Shown piece after piece: positions 1 to 8,878 of a stretch of DNA of 64,000 bases. Where the stretch lies: positions 7,916,501-7,980,500 of the forward strand of contig NZ_CP041360.1 of the NCBI RefSeq assembly GCF_006965485.1, in the 5' to 3' direction. Numbering within the stretch: the first letter of the stretch is position 1; each line of letters opens with the position of its first letter. This DNA comes from Spirosoma sp. KCTC 42546 (GTDB lineage Bacteria; Bacteroidota; Bacteroidia; Cytophagales; Spirosomataceae). Position numbers and translations under genes: made by a program. A model generated the notes under the pieces. The model was given only the letters and a program-made list of their open reading frames with translations. It was not told the origin of the DNA and did no database searches.

Positions 1-17
1 CCTATCTACTAAGGACT

Positions 18-25
18 TATATTTG
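18..25 (+). promoter_or_regulatory. Bacteroidota-type -7 box before the aminotransferase gene
   Basis: TATATTTG matches the TAnnTTTG -7 consensus known for the primary sigma factor of Bacteroides and Flavobacterium. It lies 40 bases before the ATG at 66. A -33 TTG would fall at or beyond the window edge, so only half of the promoter can be judged. Confidence 0.45.
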
Positions 26-65
26 TCTTTACTCTTATTTAATCCAGTATTAATACAAAAAACAC

Positions 66-1238
66 ATGTCATCACAACTATCTCGCCGGGACTGGCTACG
101 CGCCAGCGGCCTTATCACAGCCGGTTTTGGTTTGAGTAGATTTACCCCTGCCGAAGCCAGCGTTCCTAATGCCCCATTGGTTTCTGGGTTTACCAATGAG
201 TTCGCCTTCGCTGATGACCCATTCGACAAGATGCCTAAGCTTCGGGCACGGTTGTTCGCGAATGAGAACCCGCTTGGCATTTCACAGAATGCAAAAGATG
301 CCCTTATAAAAGCCACTGAACTAGGCAACCGTTACGCCTGGATGGAATTCGGGCAATTGAAAACGCTTATTGCTACCGACGATGGTGTGAAACCGGCCAA
401 TATTATGATGTCGCCCGGCTCGTCGGATATCCTGATGGCCGCTGCTGATCACTTTGCGAAAAGCGGTGGTACGATCCTGACCAGCACCATGACGTATGAC
501 GACCTGCTCCAGCGGGCCGAGAAGTTCGGCGCAAAAATCAAGGCGCTGCCGATGACGAAAGAGTACAAATTTGACCTCAACGCAATCAAGGCGAACATTA
601 CGCCCGATGTGAAGATGGTCTATATCGTCAACCCGAATAACCCAACCGGCACCATCATTCCAACGCCAGAGCTGGAAGCGTTTATTCGCGAGGTGTCGCC
701 CAAAGTACCCGTATTCATCGACGAAGCCTATATCGACTTTTACGAACCTGCCGACCGCCCTAAACTGGGCAAACTGGTGGCCGAGGGCATGAACGTGATT
801 CTGGCGCGTACCTTTTCGAAAATTCACGGTTTTGCCGGCTTGCGTCTGGGCTATGCCATCGCACAGCCCGACATGCTGAAAACACTAAAATCCTATACCA
901 ACGGTGATTTTGCGGTAAGCATTACTACGCTTATGGCCGGTATCGCCAGCTACAAAGACATCGAGTGGCAGAATCATTGCCGCGCCGAAAACGCAAAAGC
1001 CCGCGCCTATACCTCAAAAGCACTGGCCGATCTGGGCTATGAAGTGATTCCCTCGTCCACAAACTTCATCCTGTTCCCAATCCGGATGAAAACCAAAGCC
1101 TTTGAGGGGCAAATGTTCGGGCAGGGAATCGGTATCCAGACCCGCGACTTCAACGGCCAGCCCTACTGCCGCGTTAGCGTTGGCACCATGGACGAAATGG
1201 CCATCTTCATGGATGGATTTAAAAAAGTAGTAGGGTAA
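66..1238 (+). CDS. Tat-exported PLP-dependent aminotransferase (histidinol-phosphate aminotransferase-like)
   Basis: This is a fold-type I aminotransferase of 390 residues resembling HisC, which transfers an amino group between histidinol phosphate or a similar amine and 2-oxoglutarate. Visible motifs are NPNNPTG, DEAYIDF and the PLP-lysine motif FSKIHGFAGLRLGY with Lys252. The N-terminus carries a twin-arginine signal (SRRDWLRASG, then a hydrophobic stretch ending PAEA), so the enzyme is probably folded in the cytoplasm and exported. That is unexpected for histidine biosynthesis and suggests a periplasmic amino-acid or amine substrate. The next gene, an exported amine oxidase, points the same way. 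The family is secure; the substrate is not known. Confidence 0.9.
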   Translation: MSSQLSRRDWLRASGLITAGFGLSRFTPAEASVPNAPLVSGFTNEFAFADDPFDKMPKLRARLFANENPLGISQNAKDALIKATELGNRYAWMEFGQLKTLIATDDGVKPANIMMSPGSSDILMAAADHFAKSGGTILTSTMTYDDLLQRAEKFGAKIKALPMTKEYKFDLNAIKANITPDVKMVYIVNPNNPTGTIIPTPELEAFIREVSPKVPVFIDEAYIDFYEPADRPKLGKLVAEGMNVILARTFSKIHGFAGLRLGYAIAQPDMLKTLKSYTNGDFAVSITTLMAGIASYKDIEWQNHCRAENAKARAYTSKALADLGYEVIPSSTNFILFPIRMKTKAFEGQMFGQGIGIQTRDFNGQPYCRVSVGTMDEMAIFMDGFKKVVG

Positions 1239-1240
1239 AC

Positions 1241-1362
1241 GGAAAGAGAGGGAGGAAGGGGAATAGAGGGAGGAAGGAGGAGAGGAATGAAAGTAACTAT
1301 AGCTTTTCTCCCTTCTCCTTCCTCCCCCTCCTCCCTTTATTCCCTCTCCTCCCTTCTTTTTC
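1241..1362. repeat. Purine/pyrimidine mirrored inverted repeat
   Basis: The gap between the aminotransferase and amine oxidase genes is a G/A-only tract (about 1241-1290) followed after a short loop by a C/T-only tract (about 1303-1362). The arms can pair imperfectly over roughly 50 bases. The element ends directly at the ATG at 1364. Similar elements lie at 43818 and 53876. It may act as a transcript hairpin or be a mobile palindromic repeat. Confidence 0.7.
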
Positions 1363-1363
1363 T

Positions 1364-2938
1364 ATGACAAGACGCGACTTCATCAATTCAACGAGTGCCA
1401 GTTATGCCAGTATGCTGGCGTGGGGAATGCTTCAGCCCGCGCCAGCATCGGCAATTGATTTACCTGCCAATGGGCTGAAAGCAGATGGCAAAGGGCGAAA
1501 AGTTATTGTGTTAGGAGCTGGTCTGGCTGGTATGACCACCGCTTACGAACTCGGCAAATTGGGCTACGATTGTACGGTTATTGAAGCCCGGTCTCGCTCA
1601 GGTGGGCGTGTCTGGACCGTTCGGGGTGGCACCAAGGAAACCGAATTAAATGGGGGTACGGCACAGACCTGCTCGTTTGAAGACGGCCTGTATTTCAACG
1701 GGGGAGCCGCCCGGATTCCGCACCACCACCAGATTACGCTGCACTACTGCCGGGAATTGGGCGTACCTCTTCAGATTTTTAACGGGGCAAACGAATCCGC
1801 TTACCTGTATAACGATGGTGGAACCGGCGACTTTGCGAACCGACGAATGCGTATCAGTGATTACCATCACGACATGCGCGGCTACACCTCCGAGTTGCTC
1901 GCCAAGGCGCTCGATCAATCGTCGCTGGATCAGCAGTTAACCAAAGAAGATGTCGAGAAACTGATCGACTTTCTGAAAAACGAAGGCGATCTGAACACGG
2001 CTCACCTTTATAAAGGTACCAATCGCCGGGGGTATAAAGCCAAAAGCGATCCGGGAGCAGGCCACACCCCAGGCACGCTAACAGACCCCTACGGCCTTAC
2101 CGATTTGCTACGGTCGGGCTTTATGCAACCGGTTTTCTACAACGTGGGCGATTATGCCTACGAACAGCAGTCTACGCTCTTGCAACCCGTTGGCGGCATG
2201 GATGCCATTCCGAAAGCGTTGGAGAAAAAACTAGTGGGCAAAATTATCTTCAATGCGCCCGTTAGTGAACTCCGCAAAACCGAAAATGGCGTTCGGGTTG
2301 TGTATAAGAAAGACGGCAAGCCCGTTGAGCTAACGGGCGAATTCTGCGTATGTACGCTCCCATTACCCATGCTCAAAAACCTCGAATCCGACCTTTCGGG
2401 AACGGTAAAACGAGCCGCTGACTTTGTGCCCTACATGAAGACCGGAAAAATTGGCTTACAATTCAAACGGCGGTTCTGGGAAGAAGACGATGGTATTTAC
2501 GGCGGCATTTCGCGCACCAATATGGACATCAACCAGATTTGGTACCCCTCCTTTGGCTTACAGGGCAAAAAAGGTGTTCTCATCGGCTACTATAATTTCT
2601 ATAGCCGGGCCGAAGCGGTGGGAGCCATGCCGGTTGCTGAACGCGAAAAAGTTGCGTTAGCCCAGGGAAGTAAAATTCACCCGCAATACCCGGCCGAGTT
2701 CGACAATTCGTTTTCGCTAGCCTGGCACCGTTTACCCTACAGCGGAGGAGGTTGGGCCGTGTACGACGACAATACACGCAAGAAATATTATCCTTCCCTG
2801 CTGGAACCCGATGGTAACATTTATTTTGCCGGTGAACACACAACGTACCTGACCGCCTGGATGGCCGGAGCATTCACGTCTGCCCGCCGAACGGTTGAAG
2901 CACTCCACGCCCGAGTGGGCGAATACACGAAGAAGTGA
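1364..2938 (+). CDS. Tat-exported flavin monoamine oxidase / L-amino acid oxidase-like protein
   Basis: This 524-residue FAD-dependent oxidase of the monoamine oxidase/LAAO superfamily would oxidise an amine or amino acid to an imine with release of H2O2. Evidence is the Rossmann FAD motif GAGLAGMTTAYELG at residues 51-64, the following ARSRSGGRVW block, and the C-terminal FAD-contact segment NIYFAGEHTTYLTAWMAGA. The N-terminus has a Tat-type signal (MTRRDF, hydrophobic core, APASA). With the exported aminotransferase upstream and a secreted protein 13 bases downstream, it appears to belong to a periplasmic amine or amino-acid processing operon. Substrate unknown. Confidence 0.9.
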   Translation: MTRRDFINSTSASYASMLAWGMLQPAPASAIDLPANGLKADGKGRKVIVLGAGLAGMTTAYELGKLGYDCTVIEARSRSGGRVWTVRGGTKETELNGGTAQTCSFEDGLYFNGGAARIPHHHQITLHYCRELGVPLQIFNGANESAYLYNDGGTGDFANRRMRISDYHHDMRGYTSELLAKALDQSSLDQQLTKEDVEKLIDFLKNEGDLNTAHLYKGTNRRGYKAKSDPGAGHTPGTLTDPYGLTDLLRSGFMQPVFYNVGDYAYEQQSTLLQPVGGMDAIPKALEKKLVGKIIFNAPVSELRKTENGVRVVYKKDGKPVELTGEFCVCTLPLPMLKNLESDLSGTVKRAADFVPYMKTGKIGLQFKRRFWEEDDGIYGGISRTNMDINQIWYPSFGLQGKKGVLIGYYNFYSRAEAVGAMPVAEREKVALAQGSKIHPQYPAEFDNSFSLAWHRLPYSGGGWAVYDDNTRKKYYPSLLEPDGNIYFAGEHTTYLTAWMAGAFTSARRTVEALHARVGEYTKK

Positions 2939-2951
2939 AATTATAAATACC

Positions 2952-3953
2952 ATGAAAAACAACCTGCTTTCTCTCCTAATTTTCCTCGTTTGCGCCATTA
3001 CGACCCAGTTACTCAGTCAGCGCGTTTGGGCTCAATCAGCCTCAGCCAGCATGACGGTTGAGCAACTGAAAGCCGTGAAGGCCATTAAAATTGCGAACCT
3101 CGACAAAGACACCTACTTCAAATCGGGTGGGTTTATTCTGGATCGCTACGAGGAACGGCCCGCTTATGTGTTCACCTACAGCGATGGCATTACCCGTAAA
3201 ATTTACCTCTATAAAGTGTTCACGGCCGAAGACACCAAAGAACTTGGTCTGCTGGCAATTTATCAGAACACCAAAACCAATGAGGTAAAGCCTTTTGTCA
3301 TTCCCGGTGCATCTGCCGACCGTAAAGCCTGGGACGCTTATATTGATGACCTCAAATATGTCGGGGAAAAAGAACCCGGTCTGATGTCGACCCTCACGTT
3401 TGTACTGTCGCGCGAGATGGCGAGCCTGATGTCGGGTGGTGGTGCCAAAACCGAGGAAGGTAGTGGCAAGAAAAAAGAAGAATACAATTTCTGTTTTGCG
3501 GCTGATGCTTCCGTAACCATGGCCGACGGTTCCTCGAAGACCATCAGCACGGTAGCTATAGGCGACGTTGTACTAGGTTATAATGCAACAACGAAAACCC
3601 TTATTCCAACGCACGTTACCCGTGTAGACACCCACGCAGGTGACTTCGCGTTAGCTGGTGTTTGGCTAACGCCCGTAAACGAACTTACGGCTGACAATCG
3701 TAGCGCCATGACAGCCCCAACGCTGCTCGAAGCAACGGCGAATCACCCTGTTCTGACCGCCACGGGCCGTAAGGCGCTGGGCGACGTAAACGCAGGTGAG
3801 GTTCTGTATCGTTACGATGCTTCTTCAACTACAGTTTCTGCCTATAAAGTTGTTCGAATAGAGAAAGCCGTTCGGGCGGTGAAGTCAGTGTATAATCTGG
3901 TGACTGAATCGGGAGCTTACCTGGTTGGCGAGACAGTCGTATTAGACAAGTAA
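2952..3953 (+). CDS. Secreted Hint-domain protein (putative autoprocessing, hedgehog-like layout)
   Basis: This is a 333-residue protein with a clear signal peptide ending VWAQ. The start at 2952 is preferred over an in-frame ATG at 2895, which lies inside the upstream gene. Residues about 25-165 form an unrecognised domain, followed by a GSGKKKEE linker. A Hint (hedgehog/intein) module starts at Cys181 (CFAADASVTMADG, then IGDVVLGYN). It has a block-B-like TANHPVLT and ends with VYNLVTESGAYLVGE. It lacks the terminal His-Asn of splicing inteins, so only N-terminal cleavage or ester formation would be expected. It is probably co-transcribed with the amine oxidase 13 bases upstream. Function of the N-terminal domain is unknown. 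Confidence 0.8.
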   Translation: MKNNLLSLLIFLVCAITTQLLSQRVWAQSASASMTVEQLKAVKAIKIANLDKDTYFKSGGFILDRYEERPAYVFTYSDGITRKIYLYKVFTAEDTKELGLLAIYQNTKTNEVKPFVIPGASADRKAWDAYIDDLKYVGEKEPGLMSTLTFVLSREMASLMSGGGAKTEEGSGKKKEEYNFCFAADASVTMADGSSKTISTVAIGDVVLGYNATTKTLIPTHVTRVDTHAGDFALAGVWLTPVNELTADNRSAMTAPTLLEATANHPVLTATGRKALGDVNAGEVLYRYDASSTTVSAYKVVRIEKAVRAVKSVYNLVTESGAYLVGETVVLDK

Positions 3954-3982
3954 TCGCGGTCTCAACGAACTTTTTTTATCCT

Positions 3983-4028
3983 AACAGCGCCCGCTCGATC
4001 TTACTGATAAGATTGAGAGGGCGCTGTT
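3983..4028 (+). terminator. Hairpin terminator after the Hint gene
   Basis: AACAGCGCCC (3983-3992) pairs perfectly with GGGCGCTGTT (4019-4028), and an inner ATCTT/AAGAT stem extends the structure. GTTTCTG follows. This probably ends the three-gene export operon. Confidence 0.75.
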
Positions 4029-4079
4029 GTTTCTGCATGTTAGCGCATTTAGTACCCGGCATTTTGCGCACCACCCCTA

Positions 4080-4110
4080 TTGTCCCATTCCACTTTTGCC
4101 CGTACTTTTG
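4080..4110 (+). promoter_or_regulatory. Consensus Bacteroidota promoter for the beta-oxidation pair
   Basis: TTG (4080-4082), a 20-base spacer and TACTTTTG (4103-4110) match the -33/-7 pattern TTG-N19-21-TAnnTTTG. The thiolase ATG follows at 4157, giving a leader of about 40 bases. Confidence 0.7.
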
Positions 4111-4156
4111 TTTGACAGAATACCGTATGCTTGCATACTAATTTTTCAGCAAAATT

Positions 4157-5365
4157 ATGGCCGAAGCCTTCATTTATGATGCCGTCAGAACACCTCGCGG
4201 ACGAGGCAAAAGTGACGGTTCGCTGCATGATGTGCAGCCCATTCAACTCCTCACCAGCGTTCTGCGCGAACTCCGCGATCGTAACCAGCTCGATACATCG
4301 CTCGTCGATGACGTAATTATGGGTTGCGTAACGCCCATTGGTGAACAGGGTGCCGACATTGCTCGCACAGCCGCTCTTGAAGCGGGCTACGATGAGTCGG
4401 TGGCGGGGGTGCAACTGAACCGTTTCTGCTCGTCGGGGCTGGAGGCTATCAATATGGCAGCCGCTTATGTGATGTCGGGGCAGGTCGATGCGATTGTGGC
4501 AGGTGGTGTCGAGTCAATGTCGCGCGTACCGATGGGCTCGGACGGGGGCGCGTTGTTTATGAATCCGCAGATTGTGGCCCGCCATAACATTGTACCGCAA
4601 GGTATTTCGGCCGATTTGATCGCGACTAAATACGGCTACTCCCGGAACGATGTCGATAGTTTTGCCGCCGAATCGTACCGCCGGGCCGTTGAAGCACAAG
4701 CCAACAATCGGTTCGCCAGAACGCTCGTACCGCTCAAAGATGAAATTGGTGTAACCCTGCTTAACCACGATGAAGGCGTTCGACCCGGCACAACGGCGGA
4801 GAGCCTGAGTAAACTCAAACCCGCTTTTGAAGCGATGGGACAGATGGGTCTCGATGCACTTGCCCTACTTAAATATGCCGAGTTCGATAAAATCAACCAT
4901 GTTCACCATGCGGGTAACTCTTCGCAGATTGTTGATGGTGCCGCTGGTATATTGGTTGGTAGCAGGGAGTTCGGAGAAAAAACTGGTTTGAAGCCCCGAG
5001 CTCGTATTAAAGCCTTCGCTATTGTGGGTTCTGAACCGACAATTATGCTTACAGGCCCCATTCCGGCAACCCGCAAAGTGCTCAAACGGGCAGGCATGAG
5101 CATCAGCGATATTGATCTATTCGAAGTTAACGAAGCGTTCGCAGCCATACCCATGCTTTTTATGGATGAGTTTGGCGTAGATCATAGCAAACTGAATGTT
5201 AATGGAGGAGCTATTGCCCTCGGCCATCCGCTGGGTGCAACGGGCGCTATCATTTCGGCCACCCTCATCGACGAACTCGAACGCTCGGGCAAACAATTCG
5301 GCCTCTCAACGCTCTGCATCGGGGGCGGCATGGGCATTGCAACGATTTTTGAACGGGTGAATTAA
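4157..5365 (+). CDS. fadA: Acetyl-CoA C-acyltransferase (thiolase)
   Basis: This 402-residue thiolase catalyses the last step of fatty-acid beta-oxidation, cleaving 3-ketoacyl-CoA with CoA. The acyl-accepting Cys91 sits in [14 protein letters not shown]. The C-terminal motifs [15 protein letters not shown] (catalytic His) and CIGGGMG (second Cys) are both present, so the enzyme looks fully active. Length is normal for the family. It is followed by the hydratase/dehydrogenase gene, giving the standard fadA/fadB-type pair, although in reversed order relative to enterobacterial fadBA. It could also work in the biosynthetic direction. Confidence 0.93.
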   Translation: MAEAFIYDAVRTPRGRGKSDGSLHDVQPIQLLTSVLRELRDRNQLDTSLVDDVIMGCVTPIGEQGADIARTAALEAGYDESVAGVQLNRFCSSGLEAINMAAAYVMSGQVDAIVAGGVESMSRVPMGSDGGALFMNPQIVARHNIVPQGISADLIATKYGYSRNDVDSFAAESYRRAVEAQANNRFARTLVPLKDEIGVTLLNHDEGVRPGTTAESLSKLKPAFEAMGQMGLDALALLKYAEFDKINHVHHAGNSSQIVDGAAGILVGSREFGEKTGLKPRARIKAFAIVGSEPTIMLTGPIPATRKVLKRAGMSISDIDLFEVNEAFAAIPMLFMDEFGVDHSKLNVNGGAIALGHPLGATGAIISATLIDELERSGKQFGLSTLCIGGGMGIATIFERVN

Positions 5366-5451
5366 TGAATAATGTAAAATGAATAATTGATAATGGTTCT
5401 GGTGTAGTGTCATTGCTTGCACCATTATACATTTTACATTATTCATTGTCC
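5366..5451. repeat. A/T-rich inverted repeat between fadA and the fadJ-type gene
   Basis: The arm TAATGAATAATGTAAAATGA near 5364 is mirrored by CATTTTACATTATTCATTG near 5430-5449, with an inner ATAATGG/CCATTAT pair. A related sequence (AATGAATAATTGATAATG) occurs at about 42512. It ends two bases from the ATG at 5452 and makes a spurious in-frame extension from 5407. Confidence 0.7.
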
Positions 5452-7662
5452 ATGCATAAAGCAATGATAAACTACACCGTAGACCAAAACATAGCCATCA
5501 TTTCGTGGGAGATGACCTCCTCTCCCATGAATGTTCTTAACGACGAATCCATTCCTCAATTTGAAGCGGCTTTGCAACGCGCCTTTGCCGATGAGTCGGT
5601 TAAAGGATTGATCATCACCTCAGCAAAACCGGAGTTTGTTGCCGGAGCCGATCTGAAAATGATTCTGCGCAATAACGATAAAGGCCCAGCCGAGATGTTG
5701 AAGGTTTCATCGGAGTTGAACCGGGTATTTCGAAGCATCGAAACATCGGGAAAGCCAACCGTAGCCGCCATTAACGGTACGGCGCTTGGGGGTGGATACG
5801 AAATCTGTTTAGCCTGCCATTATCGGGTCGCCCTGAACAATCCGAAAACCGTACTGGGTCTGGTCGAAGTAACGATTGGCTTGCTGCCGGGCGCGGGTGG
5901 CACGCAACGGCTGCCTCGTATGATTGGCATACAGGCGGCCTTACCCCTGATTCTGGAAGGCAAAAAAGTGGGCGTTCAGGAAGCGAAAAACCTGGGTATG
6001 ATTGACGACATCGCCGATAGCCCAGCCGAAATGATGGACAAAGCGCGTGCCTGGATTGACGCCAACGGAACGTCCGCCCGGCCAAAGCCACTCAAGCCCT
6101 GGGATGAAATAGATCGAAAAACCGGCAAGATTGTTGGGAAAGATAATTTCAAGGTACCGGGCGGCAACATACAGAGCGTAGTAGGGGCACAAACATTCGG
6201 GGCTGGAACGGCTATGCTCATGGATAAAACCAAAGGTAATTACCCCGCTCCGCTCGAAATTATGGCTTGCGTGTACGAAGGCTTGCAGGTTAATATTGAT
6301 CGGGGTCTAGTTATTGAAGCCCGACATTTCGCGAAAGTAGCAACCTCCAAAGTGGCCAAAAATCTGATCCAGACTATGTTTCTGGGCATGAACGAAGCCA
6401 ACAAAGGAGCCAGTCGGCCCAAAGACCAATCCGGACGCGGAATCGCTAAAACCGATGTGAAGAGAATCGGCATTCTGGGCGCAGGATTGATGGGTGCGGG
6501 CATTGCTTACGTGTCAGCACAGGCAGGTATTGAGGTTGTTTTAAAAGATGTATCGGTCGAGGCCGCCGAAAAAGGTAAAGACTATTCCCGACAACTGCTC
6601 CAGAAAGGGGTTGAGCGCGGAAAGGTAGACCCGCAAAAAGTAGATGGGATTCTTAACCTGATCAAACCCACTGCCGATGTCCAGGAGTTGCAGGGCTGCG
6701 ACCTCATCATTGAAGCCGTTTTCGAAAACCGCGACCTAAAAGCGCAGGTAACCCGGGAAGCCGAACCGATGCTGGCACCGGATGGCCTCCTTGTTTTCGG
6801 CTCCAATACGTCTACCCTACCCATCAGCGGACTGGCACAGGCATCGACAAAGCCGGAAAATTTTATCGGCATTCACTTCTTTTCGCCCGTCGATAAGATG
6901 ATGCTCGTGGAAATTATCATGGGGAAACAAACGTCGGATTATGCGTTGGCGGTCGCGATGGATTTCACCCGAAAGATTCGTAAAACGCCTATTGTTGTCA
7001 ACGACTCACGCGGTTTCTATACCTCTCGTTGTTTCGGCACTTATTCATCGGAGGGAATGGAGTTGCTGAAAGACGGCGTGAATCCCATTCTGATTGAAAA
7101 CGGTGGAAAAGACGCCGGAATGCCTGTCGGACCGTTGGCCGTAACGGACGAAGTAGCACTGGATCTGGTCTATAAAATTGCGGGACAGGGTATAAAAGAC
7201 GGCGCTATTCGTGAAGACGATACCAGCTATCAGGTTGCCAAACAATTTGTTGACCTTGGGCGGTTGGGCAAGAAATCGAAAGCCGGTTTCTATGAGTATG
7301 CCGCAGTGGATGCTGCCGACAATCGAAGTAAGAAACTTTGGCCGGGCTTACAAGACCTGTTTCCTCGCGCCAGCCAGCAACCCACGCTTGATGAAGTGAA
7401 AACGCGCCTACTGTATCGGCAAGCCATTGAAGCCGTTCGGTGTTTTGAGGAAAACGTAGTCCGTACCCGATTAGACGCCGACCTCGGTTCTATTCTGGGT
7501 TGGGGATTCCCGGCCTACACTGGCGGGGCTTTGTCATTTGTTGAGTTCGTAGGCATCGAAACCTTCGTTAACACCTGCGACCGATTAGCCGACCAATATG
7601 GCGAACGTTTCCGACCGACGGAAAAATTGCGCGGGCAAACAGGGGCAAAGACATTGGTATAG
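5452..7662 (+). CDS. fadJ: 3-hydroxyacyl-CoA dehydrogenase / enoyl-CoA hydratase fusion (FadJ-like)
   Basis: This 736-residue multifunctional beta-oxidation enzyme hydrates trans-2-enoyl-CoA and oxidises the 3-hydroxyacyl-CoA with NAD. The N-terminal crotonase domain (about 1-190) shows GGGYEICLACHYRVA and GLLPGAGGTQRLPR, with the oxyanion and catalytic Glu region. The NAD-binding domain begins near residue 337 with RIGILGAGLMGAG. The C-terminal 3HCDH domains follow (NDSRGFYTSR, GFYEY). The start at 5452 is preferred because the earlier in-frame ATG at 5407 lies in the palindromic spacer. It is paired with the thiolase gene upstream and ends before an A/T-rich terminator. Confidence 0.93.
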   Translation: MHKAMINYTVDQNIAIISWEMTSSPMNVLNDESIPQFEAALQRAFADESVKGLIITSAKPEFVAGADLKMILRNNDKGPAEMLKVSSELNRVFRSIETSGKPTVAAINGTALGGGYEICLACHYRVALNNPKTVLGLVEVTIGLLPGAGGTQRLPRMIGIQAALPLILEGKKVGVQEAKNLGMIDDIADSPAEMMDKARAWIDANGTSARPKPLKPWDEIDRKTGKIVGKDNFKVPGGNIQSVVGAQTFGAGTAMLMDKTKGNYPAPLEIMACVYEGLQVNIDRGLVIEARHFAKVATSKVAKNLIQTMFLGMNEANKGASRPKDQSGRGIAKTDVKRIGILGAGLMGAGIAYVSAQAGIEVVLKDVSVEAAEKGKDYSRQLLQKGVERGKVDPQKVDGILNLIKPTADVQELQGCDLIIEAVFENRDLKAQVTREAEPMLAPDGLLVFGSNTSTLPISGLAQASTKPENFIGIHFFSPVDKMMLVEIIMGKQTSDYALAVAMDFTRKIRKTPIVVNDSRGFYTSRCFGTYSSEGMELLKDGVNPILIENGGKDAGMPVGPLAVTDEVALDLVYKIAGQGIKDGAIREDDTSYQVAKQFVDLGRLGKKSKAGFYEYAAVDAADNRSKKLWPGLQDLFPRASQQPTLDEVKTRLLYRQAIEAVRCFEENVVRTRLDADLGSILGWGFPAYTGGALSFVEFVGIETFVNTCDRLADQYGERFRPTEKLRGQTGAKTLV

Positions 7663-7668
7663 CCAGTT

Positions 7669-7697
7669 AAAATCACAAAGTATCATTTTGTGATTTT
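7669..7697 (+). terminator. A/T-rich hairpin after fadJ
   Basis: AAAATCACAAA (7669-7679) pairs perfectly with TTTGTGATTTT (7687-7697) around a seven-base loop. The T-rich 3' arm fits an intrinsic terminator just after the stop codon at 7662. Confidence 0.65.
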
Positions 7698-7878
7698 GAG
7701 TCTGCCTGGTATCCTCGGTCCATGTCCTCACCATAGCTGTCAGTCGTTACCAGGTGGGAGTTTTTCATGCCTTTCAGACGCAATTATAACCATCTACGAA
7801 AGTTTGGTTAGGGAATTCGCGTACTTTTATCATATTCGTCTTTTCATCTCTTGAACCAAATAGTTCATTCCTTTCCCT

Positions 7879-8778
7879 ATGCAACTCGAAATAAAAGAAC
7901 TGTCTAAGACTTACTCTAATGGCGTTCGGGCGTTGAAAGGCGTTTCACTGACGATCAAGCAGGGCATGTTTGGCCTGCTGGGGCCAAATGGCGCGGGCAA
8001 GTCTTCCCTGATGCGAACCATTGCTACTCTTCAGGAAGCGGATAGCGGTAGCGCACAACTCATAGGCTTGCCTGAGGGAGACCTGAATGTGCTTACTCAA
8101 AAAGATGCGGTTCGTCGGGTACTGGGCTATTTGCCGCAGGAATTTGGCGTGTATCCGCGTGTCACGGCAGAGGCCATGCTCGATCATATTGCGTCGCTTA
8201 AGGGTATTGCCAATGGGCGTGAGCGGAAAGAGATTGTGCAGGGATTGTTGCAGAAAGTGAATCTCTATGACGTTCGAAAGAAGAACCTTGGTACGTATTC
8301 GGGTGGTATGAAACAGCGCTTTGGTATTGCACAGGCACTCATTGGCACCCCAAGATTGATTATTGTTGATGAACCTACGGCCGGACTTGACCCTGCCGAG
8401 CGTAACCGATTCCATAATCTACTTTCCGAAATCGGTGAAAACACGATCGTTATTCTGTCTACGCACATTGTGGAAGACGTTACGAATCTCTGTTCTGATA
8501 TGGCTATTATTTGCCTAGGCGAAGTAGTGGCAACGGGTAATCCGAACGATCTGGTGAAAGACCTGAACGGCAAGGTCTGGCAGAAGTTTATCGATAAATC
8601 AGAGATTGCTACCTATCGTCAAACGCATCGCGTGATTTCGACCCAGCTTAAAGGTGGTAAAACCCGGATTCATGCGTATAGTGATTTGCCGCTGGCTGAT
8701 TTCGACGCAGTAACGCCCGATCTGGAAGACTTGTACTTTGCCAAGATTAGCGAGAAAATGGAAGTGGTGACGGTGTAG
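7879..8778 (+). CDS. ABC transporter ATP-binding protein
   Basis: This 299-residue ATPase subunit of an ABC-2 type exporter has Walker A GPNGAGKSS, Q-loop LPQEFGVYP, signature YSGGMKQRFGIAQAL, Walker B LIIVDEPTAGLDP and the H-loop STHIVED. About 80 residues follow the nucleotide-binding domain, as in drug or natural-product exporters of this class. The partner permease is almost certainly the next gene, a large permease/peptidase fusion 100 bases downstream, although a palindromic repeat lies between them. The transported substrate cannot be told from sequence. Confidence 0.92.
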   Translation: MQLEIKELSKTYSNGVRALKGVSLTIKQGMFGLLGPNGAGKSSLMRTIATLQEADSGSAQLIGLPEGDLNVLTQKDAVRRVLGYLPQEFGVYPRVTAEAMLDHIASLKGIANGRERKEIVQGLLQKVNLYDVRKKNLGTYSGGMKQRFGIAQALIGTPRLIIVDEPTAGLDPAERNRFHNLLSEIGENTIVILSTHIVEDVTNLCSDMAIICLGEVVATGNPNDLVKDLNGKVWQKFIDKSEIATYRQTHRVISTQLKGGKTRIHAYSDLPLADFDAVTPDLEDLYFAKISEKMEVVTV

Positions 8779-8785
8779 TAGTACT

Positions 8786-8856
8786 GTGGTGTCGGGTTCT
8801 TAAACCCGACAGTCTCGCGTCAGCAATTCGTGTCGGGTTTAAGAACCCGACACCAC
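8786..8856. repeat. Paired-hairpin palindromic element, copy 1
   Basis: Two hairpins face each other: GTCGGGTT-CTTA-AACCCGAC and GTCGGGTT-TAAG-AACCCGAC, joined by a short centre containing TCGCGTCAGC. The whole element is also an inverted repeat bounded by GTGGT/ACCAC. The same layout and centre occur in the element interrupted by the insertion sequence at 19931-21279. Confidence 0.85.
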
Positions 8857-8878
8857 ACAAAGTAACCCTTCACAAACC

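Noticed and set aside
321..827. A 168-residue minus-strand reading frame
   Set aside because: It lies fully within the aminotransferase gene, and its residues (rich in His, Arg and Gly) look like an antisense shadow.
7698..7878. Possible riboswitch upstream of the ABC ATPase gene
   Set aside because: No known consensus is visible; only a weak TACTTTTA box near 7832 is seen.
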